A DNA stretch of 64,000 nt. Source: Diaporthe sp. PMI_573 (taxonomy: Eukaryota > Ascomycota > Sordariomycetes > Diaporthales > Diaporthaceae). This document shows positions 1 to 11,650 of the stretch, piece after piece (position 1 is the stretch's first letter; each line of letters opens with the position of its first letter). The notes under the pieces are model-generated. The model saw nothing but the letters and a program-made list of their open reading frames with translations, ran no database searches and was not told the origin of the DNA. The stretch spans positions 124,001 through 188,000 of the forward strand of contig JAJTUP010000072.1 in the NCBI GenBank assembly GCA_021399435.1. The letters run 5' to 3'. Both the position numbers and the translations under genes were made by a program.

Positions 1-1738
1 GCCTCTTCGAGAGCCGTCGTTGGCGTTATTTCTTCACTCGCATCAAGCCTGGCTGGAAGCCCCCTAGCCGTGCCGTCATCACGCGAATTCTTCCCGAGTT
101 CTATCAGGAAATCTATGACGAGGTTTTCAAACGTATTACCAGCTCGGAATGGTTCAACATCATATTTGACGCCTCCGATAATGTCTCGGGCCACAGGATC
201 GTTAATATCTCGGTACAGGTACCAGACGGCCCGGCCTTCTACTGGAAAACACTTGACACGGGAGACGAACAGCACACGGCAGAGAACTGGGTGCGGCTGA
301 TCTGGGGAGAAATGCAGCAACTGTGCGGCGGCGATCTCTCCAGGATCAATTCTATCTGTACGGATACCGAAAATACGATGCGCTCTGTACACGACCTGCT
401 AGGGGGATTCCCAGAGCTCTCACACATCAACTTCTCTCTGTGCGATTCTCACGGCCTTCAGCTTCTGATTAAAGATATTCTTCTTCTTCCCTTCTTCGAG
501 GACCTCTTTAACAACGTCAGCACCCTGCTCGTGTTCTTCTCACGGTCTAAATTACAATTACAAAGATTGAGAATGTGCCAGCGCACAAGGTGGAACGGAG
601 TAACTCGCGCGCTGATCAGAAGGCACCGGTGAATTGTTAGCTGCGACTGAGAAATCGATATACTAACCTGCTCGTTCCGAACAGTATAATTACACGCCGG
701 GGTTCCCAGTACAATTCTTTCTTCTCCCTCCTCCGTTCTCGAGATCCTGCCAGAGACTGGTCTGTTCGAAAAGATGTACGGGATGAGTTGCGATCTCAAG
801 ATTGCCCCGTTCTCCTGCCCAAAGCGGTTCGGATCATCAAAGACAGCAGCTTCTGGCTAGAACTCGAGGCTGCGATCGCTGTGCTGAAACCGGTGAACGA
901 CTTTCAACACGCTTCTGAGGCTGATGGGGCGGGAATTGCACACGTTGTAAATCGCTGGCTGCAAATCAAAAGCAAATGGGCTGAGATGAGAGAGGCTGAT
1001 CAGTTCCCTGATATTCCGTGGGACGATATTGACGCTATATTCAAAGCTAGGCTTGATAAGCAAACGTACGATATACATTGGATCGCCAATGCCCTCCGGC
1101 CTGATACAACAGGTCCAAACTCGAAACTTCCGCCTAGCGTCTTTGCACGCGTACAAGAATATTTGCAGAAACAGCTGGAAAATGACGACGAGTATCACCG
1201 TGCCCTCTCCGAATTCACACACTTCCGAATGCGTACAGGCGGCCCAGACGGCTTATTCAATAAGCACAGCGCTGTATACGACGATGGCTTCAGTCCAGCA
1301 ATGGCGTGGCAGTGCCTCCTCAACCAGGGCTCGATTCTGGCTAGAGTAGCTGTAAAGGTAATGAACACGCTTGCAAACTCTGTACCTTCAGAACAAAGTT
1401 TCTCTGCTATCAGTTTCATACACACGAAAGCTCGAAATCGCCTTACGCCCATGCACGCGGACATGCGGGCCTTCATTTTTATGAATGATCGCGTATTAGA
1501 TCGCCTTAAGGATCAGAAGTACACGCATAAAAAGCGCTGGGCGGATCTTGAGGAGAAGGACTGGCTGGAACTTGAAGATTCGTACCTCGAGTTGTTTGTG
1601 AATGCGCAGGGCAAGAAGGTCTGGATGGATGGTGTGATGGCCTCTGCCAATGGAGATTTCGAGTGGGAAGGTGTCTTACAGTCGACAGGTGATATATTGG
1701 GGGTTGGTACTGAAGTGGAATCAGTGGTTGGAGACTAG
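1..1738 (+). CDS. hAT-superfamily transposase, 5'-truncated by the window edge (hAT-A)
   Basis: Cut-and-paste DNA transposase acting in the nucleus on its own terminal repeats. Two exons are seen: an open frame from position 3 to 628, and 685-1738. The 56-nt intron (629-684) has a GT donor, a perfect TACTAAC branch point at 661-667 and an AG acceptor, and joins the two frames without a stop. The first exon carries a DUF659-like block (FDASDNVSGHRI, then a conserved CDSHGLQLLIKD). The second ends in the hAT C-terminal dimerisation region (VPSEQSFSAISFIHTKARNR). About 559 residues are visible and the N-terminal zinc finger lies outside the window. No internal stop is seen, so it may be intact. 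Family call is firm; activity is unknown. Confidence 0.85.
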
Positions 1739-1821
1739 AGTGACAGGAGACCAGGACCGTATGAATGCTCGTACTCAACTATTGCCTAAAAAGGAAGGAG
1801 GAAATTTGTATGGTACAATTT

Positions 1822-1890
1822 TGTACGTACAGAAAAGTTGTACGTACGTACAGCTACCCAAAATACAGTACGTACGTACGTACGTGTACA
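1822..1890. repeat. Clustered GTAC/TACGTACGTACG simple repeats
   Basis: Three close runs of the self-complementary tetranucleotide unit GTAC lie 85-150 bp after the stop of the upstream hAT gene, the longest at about 1868-1890. They may be subterminal transposase-binding motifs of that element or just a microsatellite. The other end of the element lies outside the window, so this cannot be decided here. Confidence 0.6.
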
Positions 1891-2159
1891 GAAAAATGCA
1901 TCACTACGTCGCTTTCCCGCTACACGATGCCTGGACGCCGCTCGCCGATACCTTGTCCTGTACTTCGTCCGGTTGGCGTAGGGGTATCTGGTGGCCTGGG
2001 CGCCGACTCGTCATCAGATGGTTCCCGTCTGTCATCCTTCCTCAACGGCGCCTCGTCAATCTGTTTCTCAGCGTTTCGCCGTTTTCGTCTACGGAGGAGG
2101 TATGGCGACCGATCAACGTCTTTATAGGTGGTAGGCTGATGACAAGGTGAGTCGTCTAT

Positions 2160-2330
2160 GGCTGACGCAAAATTTTTTTCTAAGAAAAATTTCTTGGAAA
2201 AACTTGAAATTATATTACTTTCTATTATATTATCCTTATTATTAACAATTTCTATTTAAGATTTATATATAGCTTAGATACCTATATATAGAACTTGAAT
2301 AAAATATTAACTTAAAATTAGAACTAACGT
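2160..2330. other. AT-rich intergenic tract
   Basis: A strongly A+T-rich stretch with homopolymer runs separates the hAT gene from the pogo-type stub. No ORF or repeat unit is evident. Such tracts in filamentous ascomycetes often reflect repeat-induced mutation of old transposons, but that is inference. Confidence 0.5.
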
Positions 2331-2428
2331 GAAACACCAACGAGCGGCGCACCCCAACGAACGGCGCGCTTTTCCAGAAACTGTCATGGCCCACCTTCTA
2401 ACCGCATTTTCTCGCGCCACATCCTAAA

Positions 2429-2635
2429 ATGGGCAAAACAAAAGAATCCACTATTCAGCTTGCTATCCAAGCTATTCAAAAAGACCCAAAACTAAGCACA
2501 AGACGTGCATCTCGAATATACGCGATACCCGAAACGACCCTCCGCTCCAGAATGGCCGGCCGAACTGCGCGACAAGATACCCACCCTAACAACAAGACGA
2601 GGCGCCAGAGGACGAAGAGCTGGAGGTGGATATGA
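2429..2635 (+). pseudogene. Pogo/Fot1-type transposase stub: N-terminal psq helix-turn-helix only
   Basis: A 68-codon ORF beginning MGKTKESTIQLAIQAIQKD, followed by a helix-turn-helix typical of the psq domain (ASRIYAIPETTLRSRM). This domain starts pogo/Fot1-like Tc1-mariner transposases. The CENP-B-like second DNA-binding domain and DDE catalytic domain are absent downstream, so this is a remnant. Related N-termini occur at about 28.18 kb and 54.28 kb, diverged from this one. Confidence 0.65.
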
Positions 2636-3530
2636 CAGTGAGCTACAACAGTGCCATGTGAAGGGTCTAATAATCTGGTGATGAGTTGGGTTGACTTACA
2701 GCGGCTGCGCCTGTGGCCAGGGCTGCGATGTTGTGAGTTGGTACGGTCCCATTGCCAATATTATTGGGCAGAATGGTGTTGAGTGATGGTGCCATCTTAG
2801 CTATTGGTAGTGAAACGCCTGTGACGTCTCAGGGCGTTTTTCCTACAGACGAGAATGAAGATAAATCCATAAGGATGAGTGGTCATGAATGAGTGTCGAC
2901 TGCTGGCTAACTAACTCCTTTATATTCCCCCTCAACCCCACTCTACCAAGAAATTCACCCGTCCTTTCGAGACCAAGAAGAAAAGTCTCCGCTTGGGTTG
3001 ACGTCGTCCCTCACTCATCGCCCGGTGTGGATACATGGTCGCGGCTGCCAAAACCCCAGGGAGCGAACTTGTCTGGGGGAGCCCGGCGTCTTGAGCGGCC
3101 CCGAACAAGCGAGTGGGCCCTGTTTCTAGATCATTTCTGCACAACATTGAATCCACCACACCCATTTCCTCTCCTTTCCTCAGAGATCGGCCAACAGCGG
3201 CCGCCCTGCGGGTAATCCATTCCCACTTCTAGCTCCCGCTCTGCGCACGGTTGATGTGGCAGGACCGGAACCTAAGAAATTAGATTTGGTTGGTATGAAG
3301 GAAGAGGTGGTATCGTGCACTCTTGAGTTGCATTGGCATGTGCTGCGGTAACACATGCTGCCCGGCCTGCTGTCCTGTGGGCAAGGTAATCGTGACCAAA
3401 GTGCTGGCGTCCTCGGGGTTCGGCAGCTTGAAGTTTGTTTTAGTGCCACATCATTACACGCTGTAACTCATTAGAGCAGTCGAGAGGGTGGATGACATAT
3501 CGGGATTGGGCTTGAGGAGGCAGGCAAGAC
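2636..3530. other. No recognisable gene
   Basis: Short overlapping ORFs exist on both strands (for example 2889-3215 plus, 3180-3449 minus), but none has a recognisable domain, intron structure or repeat. I see no feature to support here. Confidence 0.5.
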
Positions 3531-6500
3531 CAAGGCTCGGACCCACTACACTGCAAATCCACGTGGACCACAAATAAGTGGCCCATCTCTATTACATCCA
3601 CTTGTCGGCCCGCAGATTACGTAATAATCCACTACACTTGGACCTGAAAGTGGATGTAATGGAGTGGATTTAGGTGGATTTAGGTACAGGGGGATATTCC
3701 CTGACCCGGTACGGTTCATAGTACTTATTTTTGTATATAGCTGCCTATTAAATCGAGGTACCTGGACCCAAGTTAGCCGAGGTCGATCACCCCTACAGCT
3801 AATCTTATAACATTATACGAGAAACTACCCCTATTGAGCGCGTTTTCTACAGATTTCCTGCTTTGTTTTTGCCAAAAACTTTTTTTTTTTGACGATGTCA
3901 GCCAGCCAGCCAGGCCAACCAGGCCAGCAGCAGCAGCTCGAAGACCGTCTTTTTCGCCATTTCAGAGGCTGGAATTGGTCAGAACGCGCTCGTGATACTA
4001 GCTCTTGGCTGTGGGACTTTGGCTATGATATTCAACGTCATGGCTTACGCAAATGGGCTTGCAAGTACTGTATCCTCGGAAATCGTCCCATTATCGCGAG
4101 TTTTACCTCTTCAGGTCTCCAGAACGCGGCAAATCATCTATGGCGTGAGCACAAAACACCAGCACCAGAGGGAGAGAAAAGGAGCACAGCACAGCTCAAA
4201 TCCGAAGGCGCACTGAAATCGAACCAGCCGACTATTGCATCTGTTTTGAAACTGGACGTCAACAAGCCTACGGAACAGAACATCGCGAATAGCTTCATCT
4301 CACGCTTTGATAAGCAACACTTTCAGCGTATGCTAGTCGAGTTAATCGTCAGTAGCAACCAGTCATTTTCCTTCGCCCAGAACCCCATCCTCCGAGAAAT
4401 CTTCGACTATTTGAGTCCCTCCGTTTCGATCCAACGCGCCAACTTGAGTGCCAGGGCTGTCCGATATAAGATCATTCAAGAGTATAACCGCCACAAGCAG
4501 AGGGTTATCGAGGTGCTGAGGAACTCCCCTGGAGCGCTTCATATCTCATTTGATGGCTGGACGTCTCGAAATAAGCTTGCCCTCTACGGTATTGCTTGTT
4601 TTTTCAGAGATGAGAAGAATCGGCCATGTAAAATCATGATTGGGGTTCCAGAGGCTCATCGTCACTTCGGCTCAACGATCGGTGGGGAGGTTCTCGACGT
4701 CCTACACACCTTTGGCGTGAGTCCAGAGAAGATTGGCTATTTCACGCTCGACAATGCTGAAAACAACGATACTGCAATGGAGGTCATAGGTGCTGAACTT
4801 GGGTTCGATGGCCGACTACGCCGAGGACGCTGTATTGGCCACACAATTAACTTGTCAGCCAAGGCGCTCTTATTTGGCAAAAACGCCGACGCGTTCGAGC
4901 AGCAATTATCAGGCGCAGAAGCGTTATCTGATGCTGAATACGCTCGATGGCGCAAAAGAGGACCAGTTGGCAAGTTACACAATATCGTAGTTGATGTGCG
5001 TATTAGCCATCGGCTGATTTACTTATTCAAGGAGGTCCAGAGGGTAAGCGGTTTTACTAAATCCTATTCGTCTCATACTAATTCCATATATCTAACAGGA
5101 CGAAATTAATCGCGCCACCACCCTTAAACTCCGATCGAAGAAACCAGTCAAGCTAATTATCGATAACGACACGCGTTGGCTGTCACAACTCTACATGATC
5201 CGCAGGGCTCTACGGTTGAAAACCTCTATCGAACTCCTACTGATCAAGTATAAGGCGCAATGGGAGGACGAAAATCGGTCTAAAAAGACTGGCCAAGTGA
5301 CACAAGCCAAGTTGGCGAGAAAACCACGCATCCTCCGAGACGAGAATCAGCTAACGGACAGAGACTGGGAGGTTCTTTACCATTTGGAGGCTATTCTGAC
5401 TGTTTTTGAGACCGTGGTGAAGACGCTTGAGGGTGATGGACACACCCGCAGGCGTAAGCAAGGCTGGACTGGCTCCTATGGCAATATCTGGGACGTGGTG
5501 CTTGGCTATGAGTTGCTGCTTAACACACTGGAAGAATATAAGCAGCTTGCTGCTGACTTTCCTGATCCAGAGCTCTTCCGCATCGGAATCAACCTTGCTT
5601 GGGATAAGCTGGATGAATATTATCGGCGGCTGGACGAGACGCCCATCTACTATACGGCTATGGCGCTCCATCCAGCCTATCGTTGGGACTGGTTTGATGA
5701 AACGTGGGCTCATAAGCCTAGTTGGGTTGAAAAGGTCAAAGAGATGGTTGCCGACGTCTGGCTGTCCGATTACGCTCATCTCGAGGTTAGAACCAGCAGC
5801 AGCAGAGGCGACGACGAGCCTCCAGCAAAAAGACCTCGGTTTTTCAACCCCTTCGAGAAGAACAGCCGTCTGCCAAGCTCAACACCAGCCTCCGCAGCAG
5901 CTATTGTTGGTGACGAGTACCAAGCGTGGCAGACGGATCGTGACGTCAGCGACGGCAACGTTCGTGATCCAATTGGTTACTGGATCACTAAGCAAAGCAG
6001 ATATCCTCGATTATCCAGGATGGCCTTGGACTTCCTGACAATCCAGCCGATGTCAGCCGAGTGTGAGAGGTTATTTTCAGCTGCTGGCAAGATGGTCTCG
6101 GGGTTGCGTACAAACCTAGATGCTGAGATTATCGCCATTTGTCAGGTTTTACGCTCTTGGTACCGTGCTGGCATTATCAAGGACCTGGATCCATTGCTTA
6201 AGTCGCACCTTGAAAGTAAGCTGGATGGCGGTTGTGGGACTCTAGGCGACGACGAGCTGGCGCTTGCTGAGTCAAAATGGCTATTGGAGGGCGAGGATAG
6301 CGCCAGCGAGGTTGACGATTCATCACAGCAGCAACAGGCTGAAGAGTTAGTGTCAACCTCTGAAAGTGAGGCTGAATAGGCGTCGACGAGGTTGTGAATA
6401 GCCTCAAAAATCCACTTATAAATCCACTTATAAATCCACGTGTGTACATCCATTCCACTCCGGTCGAATATGTGCTACATCCACTACGTAATTGCTAAAA

Positions 6501-6560
6501 AATCGTACATCCACTCTACTTGGTCCAAAAGTGGAGTGGATGTAGTGGTTCCGACCCTTG
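3531..6560 (+). mobile_element. Complete hAT-family DNA transposon (hAT-B)
   Basis: Imperfect terminal inverted repeats bound the element: 3531-3550 against the reverse complement of 6541-6560, matching at 18 of 20 positions. Subterminal regions are packed with TGGAT/ATCCA motifs. The 8-bp flanks differ (GGCAAGAC left, TTGGGAGC right), so no target-site duplication is visible. The right end falls directly inside the coding sequence of an older hAT copy (6561-7200), but the left flank is not hAT sequence, suggesting loss or rearrangement after insertion. Confidence 0.75.
3895..6379 (+). CDS. hAT transposase, apparently intact (hAT-B)
   Basis: Exons 3895-5043 and 5099-6379 flank a 55-nt intron (5044-5098, GTAAGC donor, TACTAAT branch, AACAG acceptor), giving about 809 residues. 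Domains in order: BED-like zinc finger (KWACKYC then NHLWREH), the transposase core with HISFDGWTSRNKLALYGI and GYFTLDNAENNDTAM, the RGRCIGHTINLSAKAL block, and the C-terminal dimerisation region (MSAECERLFSAAGKM). The ATG at 3895 follows a T-rich tract. No stop or frameshift is seen, so it is potentially functional. It recognises its own TIRs and subterminal repeats by family analogy. Confidence 0.88.
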
Positions 6561-7200
6561 TTGGGAGCACCGACCTGACTGGGTTGAGAAGGCAAAACAT
6601 CTGGTTCAAGAGGTATGGGACGAAAAATACCGCAATCTTGACATCGTGGCCGTTGAAAAACATGCTCCTAAGCGACGGAGGACGTTCAAGAATCCCTTCC
6701 AAGAGCACGTCAACCGATCACGAACCAAGCCTCCAGCTTCTTCCCCATTACCTAGACCAAGCGATGATGAATTTGCTGCTTAGCAGGCCGCCTATGAGCC
6801 AGGCGACAATGAAGTCGACGATCCTATCCAGTACTGGCATGACCGCCGATCCAAGTACCCTCGTCTTTCACTAATGGCCCTTGATTTCCTGACAGTCCCT
6901 AGCATGTCAGCTGAATGCGAGAGGTTATTTTCAGCGGCTAAGAGGATGGTGGTGGCGTCGAGAAGGAATCTGGATGCTGACGTGATCAGCCTTTGTCAGG
7001 TTCTTCGCTCTTGGTACAGAGCAGGTATTATCAAGGACTTGGATCCGAGGATAGCCTCTTGGTTTGAAGAACAAGAAGATCTTGCTTTGGCTAAATTGGC
7101 TGCTGAAGAAGTTGAAAAGCGAGCGACAGCATGGATCAGGGAGTTGCCACCTCAAACGCGTGAGTTGGTGGAAGAAGTTAGCCAGCTAGTTATTTCCTAA
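6561..7200 (+). pseudogene. hAT transposase C-terminal remnant (hAT-C)
   Basis: One reading frame encodes the C-terminal third of a hAT transposase: WEHRPDWVEKAKHLVQEVW near the start, KHAPKRRRTFKNPFQ, then MSAECERLFSAAKRM and VLRSWYRAGIIKDLD. It resembles the C-terminus of the complete copy just upstream but is clearly a different family member. An in-frame TAG at 6781-6783 interrupts it. It begins exactly at the right end of hAT-B, so hAT-B appears to have landed inside it; the 5' two thirds are missing. Confidence 0.8.
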
Positions 7201-7221
7201 TTGGGATTTCACGGAGCCGAA

Positions 7222-7346
7222 TCCATTTGAATCAATCCATCCTCAATCCATCCATTCTGGATAGGATGGATCCATTCCACTGGCAAAATACTACGTCCAA
7301 GCGCCAATCCATTACACTTGACCTGGGAGTGGATGTAATGGATTGA
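7222..7346. repeat. hAT subterminal repeat array
   Basis: Dense TCCAT/ATGGA units, including a near-palindrome at about 7305-7346 (arms around TCCATTACACTT and AGTGGATGTAATGGA). Closely similar palindromes occur at about 3630-3672 and 6508-6550. These look like subterminal transposase-binding sites of the hAT-B/hAT-C family and probably mark the 3' end of hAT-C. Confidence 0.6.
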
Positions 7347-7764
7347 TTGCGAGGCCTGTGTTTACTGTACACAATCCCGCTAATTGACATCGTGAGACTG
7401 CGTGAACCGGAACCATCACCGTGAGGGACTTGAGAAGATGATTTTTCCACAGCTCCACCAAGTCACTGTATCTGCTCCAACACTTGCACTCAAAAGAGCT
7501 GAGCTCTACACATTAAGTCACTTGTGAGGCTATGAAATGTCTCAAGAGGTAACCAAGGAAACACTATCTCCTACCAAAGAAATGAACTGGAATTTCAGAT
7601 AGATGCTTGCATCAGTATTCACCAGCATTCCAAGATTGTTCTACCCCTCAACAGAAATCTCCCTATTCTTTGTCTCTTATCCCCTTTCTCTTGCTGCGAC
7701 CCCCTCCCTCCGTCCCCAACGTTTTGTATTCTCCTTCATATATACACCCTCCACCAACCCTGAA
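7347..7764. other. Intergenic region with no recognised feature
   Basis: Sequence between the hAT-C end and the stop codon of the minus-strand rhodopsin-like gene. It should hold that gene's 3' UTR. Short plus-strand ORFs starting at 7603 and 7607 run antisense into the last exon and look like shadows. Confidence 0.4.
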
Positions 7765-9303
7765 TCAAATGATCGTAGGCGGCGGCCCAGTACCTGTGGA
7801 TTCTGCGACCCCTTCAGCGCTCTCCAAGGTATCCTTCAGATATCGATCCCCAAGGATGTCTTCCTGGCTCTCATTGAGTGTGTCCATCTGCTGCTTGCTT
7901 TTTCGTGGCATTGATGGAAAAGCATTATTCATCCGACAGCCGTCGCGCGACTCAAGTTCAAACTCACAATTCAATGTATCGGGGATGGTGCAGGCGGTCT
8001 TCCTGCTCGGGTGTGAAGTAGAAGTATCCGAGGGGTTGCTACTCCCCAGCACTTTGGGGAAATGGTGTCGGAGAAATGGTTTAAAGTGGATTAGGCACGC
8101 ACAAACGATTCCAACGTTCACTTCAATTGTGCTACACTCTCGTCAGTCTTAAACGATCTATAATAGCGTAGAGCTGGACATAATATAGACAATACTACTT
8201 ACCTCCATACCCAGATGTCGACCGCCGTCCACGTGATATCTATGGTCCTAACCCAAATCAAGACTTTCTTCAGCCGGATAATGGTAACAATACACACGCT
8301 TTGGGCATTAGTTATTTCTCGATCGTCAAGCAAGTTGAATGACTTACAGTGTCCCGGTCATGAAAAGCGCAGCCACCGCCACTTTCCGTCTTCTTGGTAA
8401 TTGCAACTTCCATAGCATCGTAATGGGTAGGACCAGCATCGCGATATCAGTTGCGATGCTTAGTCCACCGTGGACCGCAAGAATTTTCGCTCCTGAATAG
8501 CATGACCCAGAAGTTATCGTAAGATCCCAGACTTTTGCAATCGGCTTGCAAGTAAACAAGAATTCGAACGATCCGAGAAGGGAGTATAGAATTGTTGTTA
8601 TCATGACTGCATATACCATTGCCCTAAACTTCCGATGCGGTGAGAGTTGAAGGTAGAGCAATAGGATCGATAGCTTGACAAACATAAATGATAGGCCATA
8701 AACGGCCCCCGAGGATAAGATCATCTAGTCAACAAGTTAGAAATACTAAAGGCTACCATGTAGCGATTGAATCTAGCTTTAGATTTAGATAATATAGAAT
8801 ATGAGTCGTACTTTTACAAAAGGACTGTATGTTGTAAGTGGTACATCCCACGCGTGGACCCCGAGTCCATAGTGGAGATCTTCCAGTAGGTCAGTTAATG
8901 GCAGCACCCTGAATATATATGAGCCTACTTACGAACGGCATTAGCAACGGAGAAAGCTACAGAAAAGAACTTTCCTCATTCAAATTATCAGTATGAGTAT
9001 ATAGCTGTTGATACAAGGTTCATACCCATCCCAGAATGATTGTATCTAGACTTAGTCAGTCGAATCACTATCTTCTAATAGTTGAGGATACTTACAATCG
9101 TCATAACCTATGGCACGGACAATCACCCTTCTAGTGTATAGTCGCAAGATAACAACTAGACTTGCAAACGGAAGGAAGACTGCAGTCACAATCACAAGGA
9201 GATATCCGATAGACTCAGGATGCTTGAAGTTCGGACGAACCCCAGGTGGAGGAGGCAAAATCCCAGTGATCTCTTCCATTGTTGCCAAAGGAATAGGATT
9301 CAC
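7765..9303 (-). CDS. Fungal rhodopsin-like (SAT4/PTH11-related) integral membrane protein
   Basis: Seven exons on the minus strand: 9303-9096, 9045-9026, 8969-8933, 8879-8812, 8724-8348, 8298-8203, 8131-7765. All introns are GT-AG, 48-87 nt. Joined they give 390 residues with no stop. Hallmarks of the Fung_rhodopsin family appear in order: an N-terminal membrane segment, GYDDYTIILGW across intron 1, HYGLGVHAWDVP, VYGLSFMFVKLSILLLYLQL, the second-half membrane helices, and STIEVNVGIVCACL in the last exon. The C-terminal tail is cytosolic-looking and Ser/Thr-rich. The family has seven predicted membrane helices; function is mostly unknown, with PTH11-like members implicated in surface sensing. 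The two smallest exons (20 and 37 nt) were placed by frame and motif continuity. Confidence 0.88.
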
Positions 9304-10085
9304 GGTTCTCTTTTCTGTAAGCGCACAAAGAGGCTTTCGAATGAACTCAGCAAGGTTTTGGGATCCGAAAATGGGATCTGTTATGGAACAACAAGCAGAA
9401 CAAAAGAATACATCGACTTCTTAAACCCAAACTTGAGCTGCGTACAGTAGGGACGAGTAGTTCTTAATATAACTGATGTCTCTTTGGTCACATACGATCG
9501 AGACCAGAAGCCACCAATAGCCTCGATGAGCCACTAAGGCCAGCCAAAGCCACAAAACGCCTCGTGCAAACCGCGGAGAAACCCACGTCTCGAACGAGAC
9601 AAAATACCGTCCGTCTTGATTGATTGTTTCATGATCGGTTCCAGCCGGGGAGCCTGCAGCAGCCATTCCGGAGGACAATGCAGACTGGCTGAATCACTAA
9701 GGCGCTTTTTATTCCTGGGGGCAAGATTACTGCATGTGAAACCTGGGTGGTCCGATCAAGGCTGTGTGGTAGGAAACCCCGGTGCAGTTGCGCACAAACG
9801 CTTCACTGCAGCCACTTTCCTCTTAGGCTGACCATCCCGTTGCCACTCCCCAGCACAATCCCATCCGCCAGCCACTATGACCGGTGCCCCCAAGGACGTC
9901 GGAGAGCGCAAATTCCTACTGGCCACGCTGTGGTCGTGAGCATCATGGGTTGCTAGTGTATTTATTATTCGGACATACAACAGAGCTGTCCCTCTACCCT
10001 GGCCAGGATAGGAGTATACACAGAGGCAGCGCCAGCTGCCTTTCCAGCCGCGCCAGCCGCCCAGCTCTGAGGCCAGTCCTCGTCA
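9304..10085. other. Upstream region of the rhodopsin-like gene; no supported gene
   Basis: Should contain the minus-strand promoter of the rhodopsin-like gene. A minus-strand ORF at 9421-9678 and plus-strand ORFs at 9616-9831 and 9884-10234 have no recognisable domain. A short TTCCCA-type repeat tract follows at about 10130-10160. Confidence 0.4.
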
Positions 10086-10479
10086 ATGGTGGTCAATGGC
10101 TGGCCCCAGTCTTGGTGCATTTCTTACCCATTCCCCATTCCCATTCCCATTCCATGGCCTGGCCCCTACCTCGCGTGGCTATACAGCATCAGCCGATTGG
10201 ACGCCTCTGGCGTGCCTGGCAGCAAGCAGGCTAAGACGGAGGCGAAAACACTTGGGATCCAGCAGCAGCAGCAGCAAGCTCTGAAGCGGGGTAAGATTTG
10301 GTTGCAGAATCTGGATTCTTTTCGTCGATCAATCAGGGGGGGGGGCGGGCCTGATATCAATTATCAATTAGTGTTTGTATGTGCCGTCCGCTGTTCCGTC
10401 TTCCCCGCGCCGACTCGCTCACATCGCTGTGGAGCTTGCGTTGCGGTTGTCTTACGCTTCCCAACTATCACCTACCCCT

Positions 10480-10850
10480 GGGCCGCGACAACTCACGTTG
10501 AGCGACCGGACACGTACGAAGACTTCGACGCGTTTGTGGTTGCCGTCAAACAGGCCTTCGGAGTTGAGGCCAACAATATCACTGCCTTACGGAGGAAGGC
10601 ATTGGACGATTTGCGATGGGGCACGGACGTGCCCGTCTTCTTCGCTGAGTTTGATCGACTCACGACTCAGCTGGGAATCACCGGACATGACACTAAGATC
10701 GCCATGGTGGAAAGCAAGCTCCCGGTCTCACTCAAGGAGACCCTTGCTACTCAGGCATTATCGTTCGCCAATTACGAAACTATGCGCGAACGCTGTGGCC
10801 ACTGCGGAAAGATGGGCCACCGAGCCGCCGATTGCAAGGCGAAAAACTAG
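10480..10850 (+). pseudogene. Ty3/Gypsy Gag remnant with CCHC zinc knuckle
   Basis: A Gag-like stretch (TYEDFDAFVVAVKQAFG, RRKALDDLRWGTDVPVFFAEF) leads into one CX2CX4HX4C knuckle, CGHCGKMGHRAADC, that would bind RNA in the capsid. The open frame extends upstream to 10086, but that part is not Gag-like. The frame stops at 10848-10850 right after the knuckle. Linker and protease are missing before reverse transcriptase, so an internal deletion is likely. Confidence 0.7.
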
Positions 10851-11650
10851 CTTCGCCCCGCGCGCTAGACGAGTGGGTTCCCGAGCTTACGGGGGAACCT
10901 ACCCGGCCCCGCCAACGCGCGTTGGGGCCCCGTGAGCATCAAATCTTGCGGCGCCAGGTGATCGACTGGTTAGCGCAGCAAGTCATCGAACCCTGTCCGA
11001 TACCACACCCCCTGAACAACAACCTCGTATTCGTCGCCAAGAAGAATGGCGACATACGTGTCTGTGACGACTGCACCCCTGTGAACGACTGCACCAAGGA
11101 TTATGACTGGCCCTTACCGCGACTTCAGGACATACGCCATCGGCTGGCGGGCAACCGCTGCTTTTCGCGCCTTGACCTGAAGAATGCGTTTTTCCGAATA
11201 AGGATCCCAGCACGATGGAGGAAGTACACGTCGTTCACTTGTGATGGAATTCAGTACCAATTCAAGCGGATGCCCTTTGGGCTGAAAACCGCGCCCGCTG
11301 TTTTCCAACAATTCATGGACACCGGCTTGGCAGGCCTGGAGGAGTTTTGTGTGTGGTACATCGATGATATCCTGGTTGCAGCCAAGACTGTTGGGGAGCT
11401 GCGCCGTCGAACCAGGATCATAAAAGAACGGTTGGGGCGGATGGGCTGTGTGGTGAATGAAGAAAAGTCGGTCTACGACCAACGAGCACTCCTCTTCCTT
11501 GGCATGTGGATCTTTGCTGAAGGTGTGGGGCCAAACGCGGCGAAGGTCAAAGAACTGATGACCCTCCCGCTCCCAACCACTAAAGCAGCCATGCTGAGTG
11601 CGCTCGGACTCGTCTCGTATCTTCGAGACTTCATTCCCCTCATCTCTTAC
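10851..11650 (+). pseudogene. Ty3/Gypsy reverse transcriptase remnant
   Basis: Reverse transcriptase blocks in order: PLNNNLVFVAKKNGDIRVC, CFSRLDLKNAFFRIRI, FKRMPFGLKTAPAVFQQFMD, and the catalytic FCVWYIDDILVA with the YIDD box. Then comes the connection toward RNase H (LVSYLRDFIPLIS). Homology ends at about 11650 in an ACAC tract, followed by a Tc1-like gene; RNase H, integrase and LTRs were not found. The frame is offset from the Gag remnant upstream. Clearly a truncated copy, only distantly related to the intact element at 21.5-27.4 kb. Confidence 0.8.

Noticed and set aside
8888..8932. Alternative intron 3 acceptors in the rhodopsin-like gene (TTCAG at about 8909)
   Set aside because: Using it gives an immediate stop; the acceptor at 8880-8881 restores the family motif HYGLGVHAWDVP in frame.
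9421..9678. Minus-strand ORF with hydrophobic stretches upstream of the rhodopsin-like gene
   Set aside because: No domain, no start context, and the hydrophobic patch is short; it could not be joined to the rhodopsin-like gene.
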